From Patescibacteria group bacterium (lineage in GTDB: Bacteria > Patescibacteriota > Minisyncoccia > Phycocordibacterales > PALSA-1337): a DNA stretch of 15,871 nt. The stretch lies in assembly GCA_030917665.1 (NCBI GenBank), contig JAUPUH010000066.1, forward strand, positions 1 through 15,871, in the 5' to 3' direction. The notes under the pieces were generated by a model, which had not been told where the DNA came from, did no database searches, and saw only the letters and a program-made list of their open reading frames with translations. A program made the translations under genes and the position numbers. The number at the start of each line of letters is the position of its first letter. Within the stretch, counting starts at the first letter, position 1. Of the stretch, positions 13,124 through 15,871 are shown in pieces.

Positions 13124-14507
13124 TGCCAGAGTTGAATTCGCCGAAGTCGCTCTTGTCGATGCTCATGAAGCTTGTCTTCTTGTCGTCGAAGTAAAGTTCA
13201 GCAACGCCGGTCGGACCATTTCGGTGTTTTTCGATCATGATCTTTGCGATATTAGGACGAGCTGTTTCTTTGTTGTACTTGTCTTCTCGGTGAATGAAAA
13301 GCACCACATCGGCATCCTGCTCGATGGAACCTGAGTCTCGAAGGTCGGATAATCGTGGTTCACCTCCTCGCTGTTCGACGGCTCGAGAAAGCTGGGAAAG
13401 GGCAAGAACGGGAACTTCTAGTTCTCGAGCAAGCTGCTTCAAGGATCGGGAGATTTCAGTAACTTGTTGGACGACATTGTCGGAGTTTCGAGACTGGGTT
13501 GGGACCATAAGCTGGAGGTAGTCGACAACGATAAGACCAAGACCCTTCTCGCTTTTAAGGCGTCGTGCTACAGCTCGCATCTTGAGGATGTTGTTGGCTG
13601 GCTGGTCATCAATATATATAGGAGCTTGTGAAAGGCGATCCATGGCATCGCGGATAGATTTGAAGTCCTGGTCAACGTTGAGGTTCTGTCCAGTTCTAAT
13701 TTTCCATGAATCAACTTGTGATTCAGCTGCGAGCATACGATCGACGAGTTGCTGTGAGCTCATTTCAAGAGAAAAGATTCCCACGGGAACTTTGTGGTTG
13801 ATGGCTGCCATCCGGGCGATATCGAGCGCAAGGGAAGTTTTACCCATGGAAGGTCGTGCAGCAAGGATGATGAGGTCAGACTTTTGGAATCCGGCTAGTT
13901 TGTTATCGAGCGCATGGAAGCCTGTTGGGATTCCACGAAGCTCATCTTTTGTTGTGTGTAGTTTATCAATTCGCTCCCAAGCTTCGACGAGTGTGTCTTT
14001 CAACGCGATGAATTTGTGTGTACCGGTGAAGTTTGTAACCTCGAAGATTTTCTTTTCCGCCTTATCGAGTGTTTCTTCGATATCCATTTCTTCATCGAAT
14101 CCTAGATTCCCAACGAATTCAGAAGCGTTGATGAGATCTCGCATAATACGCTTCTTCTGCACAATTTCCGCATAGTGTTTTGCATTTGTTGAAGAGGGAA
14201 CTCCATGAACAAGTTCTGTAAGGTAGCTCATACCTCCGACTTGCTCAAGAATTTCTTTATCCCTCAAGCGTGCTGAAAGAGAAAGAAGATCGATAGGGGT
14301 GCTTTTTCCATGAAGCTCAATCATCGTGAGCCAAATAAGTTTGTGACGATCAGAATAGAATGAAAGATCATTAACGATGTCACTGACATCGTGCATCACT
14401 TCAGGGCGGATCATAATAGATCCAAGCAGCGCTTTTTCTGCCTCCAAACTTTGTGGAGGTATGCGCAAATCTTTTGTCTTGAAATAAGGGGATGAGGTCG
14501 GGTTCAT
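13107..14507 (-). CDS. dnaB: Replicative DNA helicase DnaB
   Basis: This 466-aa protein is the hexameric helicase that unwinds DNA at the replication fork. The N-terminal helical domain (about 15-120) begins RIPPQSLEAEKALLGSIM, and the RecA-like ATPase domain covers about 190-450. Walker A is ARPSMGKTS (217-225), the catalytic Glu is in SLEMS (Glu248), Walker B is LIVVDYLQLM (325-334, Asp329), and SDLRDSGSIEQDAD is at 387-400. The arginine finger lies in EKHRNGPTG (Arg429). All motifs are intact, no intein is present, and the length is normal. It is followed by recR with a 17-nt overlap, a replication-repair pair. TATTAA (14520-14515) and an extended TGGTACAAT (14534-14526) upstream are candidate -10 elements. 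Confidence 0.97.
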   Translation of the reverse strand: MNPTSSPYFKTKDLRIPPQSLEAEKALLGSIMIRPEVMHDVSDIVNDLSFYSDRHKLIWLTMIELHGKSTPIDLLSLSARLRDKEILEQVGGMSYLTELVHGVPSSTNAKHYAEIVQKKRIMRDLINASEFVGNLGFDEEMDIEETLDKAEKKIFEVTNFTGTHKFIALKDTLVEAWERIDKLHTTKDELRGIPTGFHALDNKLAGFQKSDLIILAARPSMGKTSLALDIARMAAINHKVPVGIFSLEMSSQQLVDRMLAAESQVDSWKIRTGQNLNVDQDFKSIRDAMDRLSQAPIYIDDQPANNILKMRAVARRLKSEKGLGLIVVDYLQLMVPTQSRNSDNVVQQVTEISRSLKQLARELEVPVLALSQLSRAVEQRGGEPRLSDLRDSGSIEQDADVVLFIHREDKYNKETARPNIAKIMIEKHRNGPTGVAELYFDDKKTSFMSIDKSDFGEFNSGNGSDF

Positions 14508-14514
14508 GAAATTT

Positions 14515-14534
14515 TTAATACGCTCATTGTACCA
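14515..14534 (-). promoter_or_regulatory. Candidate -10 elements of dnaB-recR
   Basis: On the minus strand an extended -10, TGGTACAAT (14534-14526), would give a leader of about 11 nt. TATTAA (14520-14515) ends 7 nt before the ATG and would give a leaderless message. The two cannot be separated from sequence, and no good -35 is seen. Confidence 0.35.
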
Positions 14535-14610
14535 TTTTAAAAAGAACCTAATTTCTACCCGAAAAGCCCAAAAAGTTTATAACCTGTGTATATGTCGTTA
14601 TTTTAGTCTT

Positions 14611-14687
14611 GAATCGCATCAAAAAGTATTGTTGAACTATGATTTTGAACAAAAAATTCATTAAAACTTCATTTTGATCCGATATTC
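14611..14687. repeat. Imperfect inverted repeat in the dnaB / coiled-coil intergenic region
   Basis: GAATCGCATCAAAA (14611-14624) matches the reverse complement of 14672-14687 (GAATATCGGATCAAAA) apart from a 2-nt gap and one mismatch. The arms lie 47 bp apart just upstream of the extended -10. The rest of the 211-bp gap (14508-14718) is AT-rich, and I see no RNA gene in it. Confidence 0.3.
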
Positions 14688-14690
14688 TTT

Positions 14691-14699
14691 TGGTATACT
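14691..14699 (+). promoter_or_regulatory. Extended -10 promoter of the coiled-coil gene
   Basis: TGGTATACT is an extended -10 (TGnTATACT) ending 19 nt before the ATG at 14719, so a short leader of about 12 nt is expected. There is no -35 at standard spacing, which extended -10 promoters can tolerate. Confidence 0.5.
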
Positions 14700-14718
14700 A
14701 GTTTAATAAATTAAAGCT

Positions 14719-15075
14719 ATGAGTAATGAAAATGAAGAAAATGAGGTAGTTACAAAGGGATATCTAAGGGAGGAACTCAAGATATTTGGTACTGAATTAA
14801 AAAATGAATTGAAAGCTGAATTTAAATCAGAAATTCATGGCCTTGCTATTATAATAAATGGAGCCTTTGCAAATCAGCAGAAATACATGGATGGCAGGTT
14901 TGAGAGAATTGAAACAAGATTAGATAAGGTAGAAAATACGTTAGAGAAAGTTGAAATACGATTAGAAAGTGTCGAGTATAAAGTTGATGTCCTGCAGGAG
15001 GAAATGGAGTTGGTTAACAAACGACAAATAAAGACTGAAAAGAGAATAGAAAAACTAGAAATAGCGACTATTTGA
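14719..15075 (+). CDS. Small coiled-coil protein (118 aa), unknown function
   Basis: This is a highly charged, largely helical protein with an acidic N-terminus (MSNENEENEVVTKGYL). A first amphipathic helix covers about 15-40 (REELKIFGTELKNELKAEF), then comes a short hydrophobic break (GLAIIINGAFANQQ, 41-54). A long heptad coiled coil occupies 58-115, built on repeated units such as RLDKVENTLEKVEIRLESVE. There are no catalytic motifs and no signal peptide. Coiled coils of this kind are common and low in information, so homology-based naming would be unsafe; an oligomeric scaffold or partner-binding role is a guess. It is much more AT-rich than neighbouring dnaB. Its last 8 nt overlap the end of the convergent cysS gene. 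Confidence 0.75.
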   Translation: MSNENEENEVVTKGYLREELKIFGTELKNELKAEFKSEIHGLAIIINGAFANQQKYMDGRFERIETRLDKVENTLEKVEIRLESVEYKVDVLQEEMELVNKRQIKTEKRIEKLEIATI

Positions 15076-15871
15076 TCTTCTTCAAAATATATCCCTCCGG
15101 ATTATCCTTTATCTCATATCCGCGTGAAGAAATTTCCTTTCTGAGCGCATCTGCTTTGTCGAACTCTTTCGCTGCACGTGCAAGTTCGCGTGCTTCTGCA
15201 AGCGCAGTTATTTCAGCAGGAATAGTTTCGTTCATCTCATTTTTCATATCCTGCACGACGTGAAGGCCGAGACCAAATACTTCATCAAAATCAAGCATGA
15301 GTTTGATTTTTTCTTTTGCTACAATTGAGTGGTCCTTAATTAAGTCCCACATAAGCGCGACAGCACCCGGCATATCGAAATCATTAGTTATTTTTTCTTG
15401 GAATTCACGGGCGTAGTCGCGTGGCTCAGCAGACGCATGAACATGCTCATTCTGTACTTCACCAAGGCGAATAAAGGTTTCTATAAGGCGTATAAATGCG
15501 TTTTGGGCGGCTTTCACTGCTTCAGCACTGAAATTCACTTGTGACCTGTAGTGTGAAGTGAGAAGCCAATATCTAAAGGCGAGAGGGGATATATCAGCTT
15601 TTTCAAGGTCTGATAGCTTAAGAAAATTTCCCTTTGATTTTGCCATCTTTGCATCATCCACATTCATAAACGCACCATGAATCCAGTAATTTACAAAGGT
15701 CTTCCCGGTAGCTGCTTCAGATTGAGCTATTTCATTTGTATGATGAGGGAAAATAAGATCGGTTCCACCAGTATGTATATCCAGTGTCGGTCCCAGAGCG
15801 GCAGTCGCCATCGCTGAGCACTCTATATGCCAACCCGGACGACCTTCGCCAAACGCTGCATGCCACGACAC
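15068..15871 (-). CDS. cysS: Cysteinyl-tRNA synthetase, C-terminal part (5' end outside window)
   Basis: This class I synthetase charges tRNA-Cys in the cytoplasm. The frame is open to the window edge, so the HIGH motif and N-terminal third are missing; the GTG at the edge is an internal codon. GRPGWHIECSAM carries one zinc-binding Cys, and TDLIFPHHTNEIAQSE supplies the His and Glu ligands of the catalytic zinc site. The signature loop reads KMAKS (encoded at 15649-15635) rather than KMSKS. The helical DALR-type anticodon-binding region follows, containing SHYRSQVNFSAE and the late EFDKADALRKEISSRGYEIKD. The normal CysRS C-terminus ends in KKIK. The gene is convergent with the coiled-coil gene, overlapping it by 8 nt. 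Confidence 0.96.
   Translation of the reverse strand: MSWHAAFGEGRPGWHIECSAMATAALGPTLDIHTGGTDLIFPHHTNEIAQSEAATGKTFVNYWIHGAFMNVDDAKMAKSKGNFLKLSDLEKADISPLAFRYWLLTSHYRSQVNFSAEAVKAAQNAFIRLIETFIRLGEVQNEHVHASAEPRDYAREFQEKITNDFDMPGAVALMWDLIKDHSIVAKEKIKLMLDFDEVFGLGLHVVQDMKNEMNETIPAEITALAEARELARAAKEFDKADALRKEISSRGYEIKDNPEGYILKKIK

Noticed and set aside
13582..14175. 197-codon open frame on the plus strand inside dnaB
   Set aside because: It is antisense to an intact, highly conserved dnaB. The translation is Ser/Arg-rich low-complexity sequence with no domain, typical of a shadow frame.
14508..14718. Possible small RNA or origin element in the 211-bp gap upstream of dnaB
   Set aside because: No stable GC hairpin, T-run terminator, DnaA-box cluster or tRNA-like fold is visible; only AT-rich promoter sequence and one imperfect inverted repeat.
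14926..15020. Short periodic similarity in the coiled-coil gene as a DNA repeat array
   Set aside because: The periodicity follows the protein heptad (21 nt) with drifting bases, not a conserved DNA repeat. It is not CRISPR-like.

Overview
The window looks like a chromosomal fragment of a Patescibacteria (Candidate Phyla Radiation) bacterium, probably of the Parcubacteria side. This is inferred from content and style, not from a marker-gene tree. The genes are compact and tightly packed, several overlap, and the standard code is used (TGA is a stop). Clear Shine-Dalgarno sequences are essentially absent. ValRS is trimmed at its C-terminus, and a PurD-like ATP-grasp protein stands alone without other purine genes. 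Most genes run at about 35-47% G+C by spot counts.

Layout. 1-2925 (+): the 3' half of valS, then an MsbA-like ABC exporter. 2933-4237 (-): a PurD-like ATP-grasp ligase, convergent with the exporter. 4293-6375 (+): a three-gene operon of an EamA-type 10-TM transporter, a 50-residue single-TM protein and a formyltransferase-fold enzyme. 6404-8086 (+): an orphan sensor histidine kinase with a polytopic sensor region, ending in a hairpin terminator. 8175-9244 (-): a GC-rich 83-aa orphan with its own consensus promoter, a 94-aa membrane protein, and a YqeY/GatB-like protein. 9266-10660 (+): rmuC then rplU, ending in a strong terminator. 10779-11450 (+): a GC-rich histidine phosphatase with a consensus promoter, a real leader and its own terminator. 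11547-12518 (+): a COG2187/APH-like kinase. 12515-14507 (-): dnaB and recR, overlapping. 14719-15075 (+): a coiled-coil protein. 15068-15871 (-): the 3' part of cysS. No tRNA, rRNA, CRISPR array or mobile element is visible. No stretch over 300 bp lacks a gene; the largest gap is 14508-14718.

How it works together. Most of this is housekeeping: tRNA charging (valS, cysS), a ribosomal protein (rplU), replication and repair (dnaB, recR, rmuC). Envelope and signalling genes sit between (ABC exporter, EamA/formyltransferase operon, histidine kinase). The most distinctive signal is promoter architecture. For many genes the best -10 element ends only 6-10 nt before the start codon, which predicts leaderless mRNAs. 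The divergent yqeY/rmuC pair appears to share one symmetric -10. Two GC-rich genes (8175-8426 and 10779-11450) break this pattern, with TTGACA/T-17-TATAAT promoters, true leaders and dyad elements. No single gene cluster here clearly forms a new defence or metabolic system. The best candidates for undescribed biology are the promoter arrangement, the duplicated dyad around the phosphatase, and the transporter/mini-protein/formyltransferase operon.
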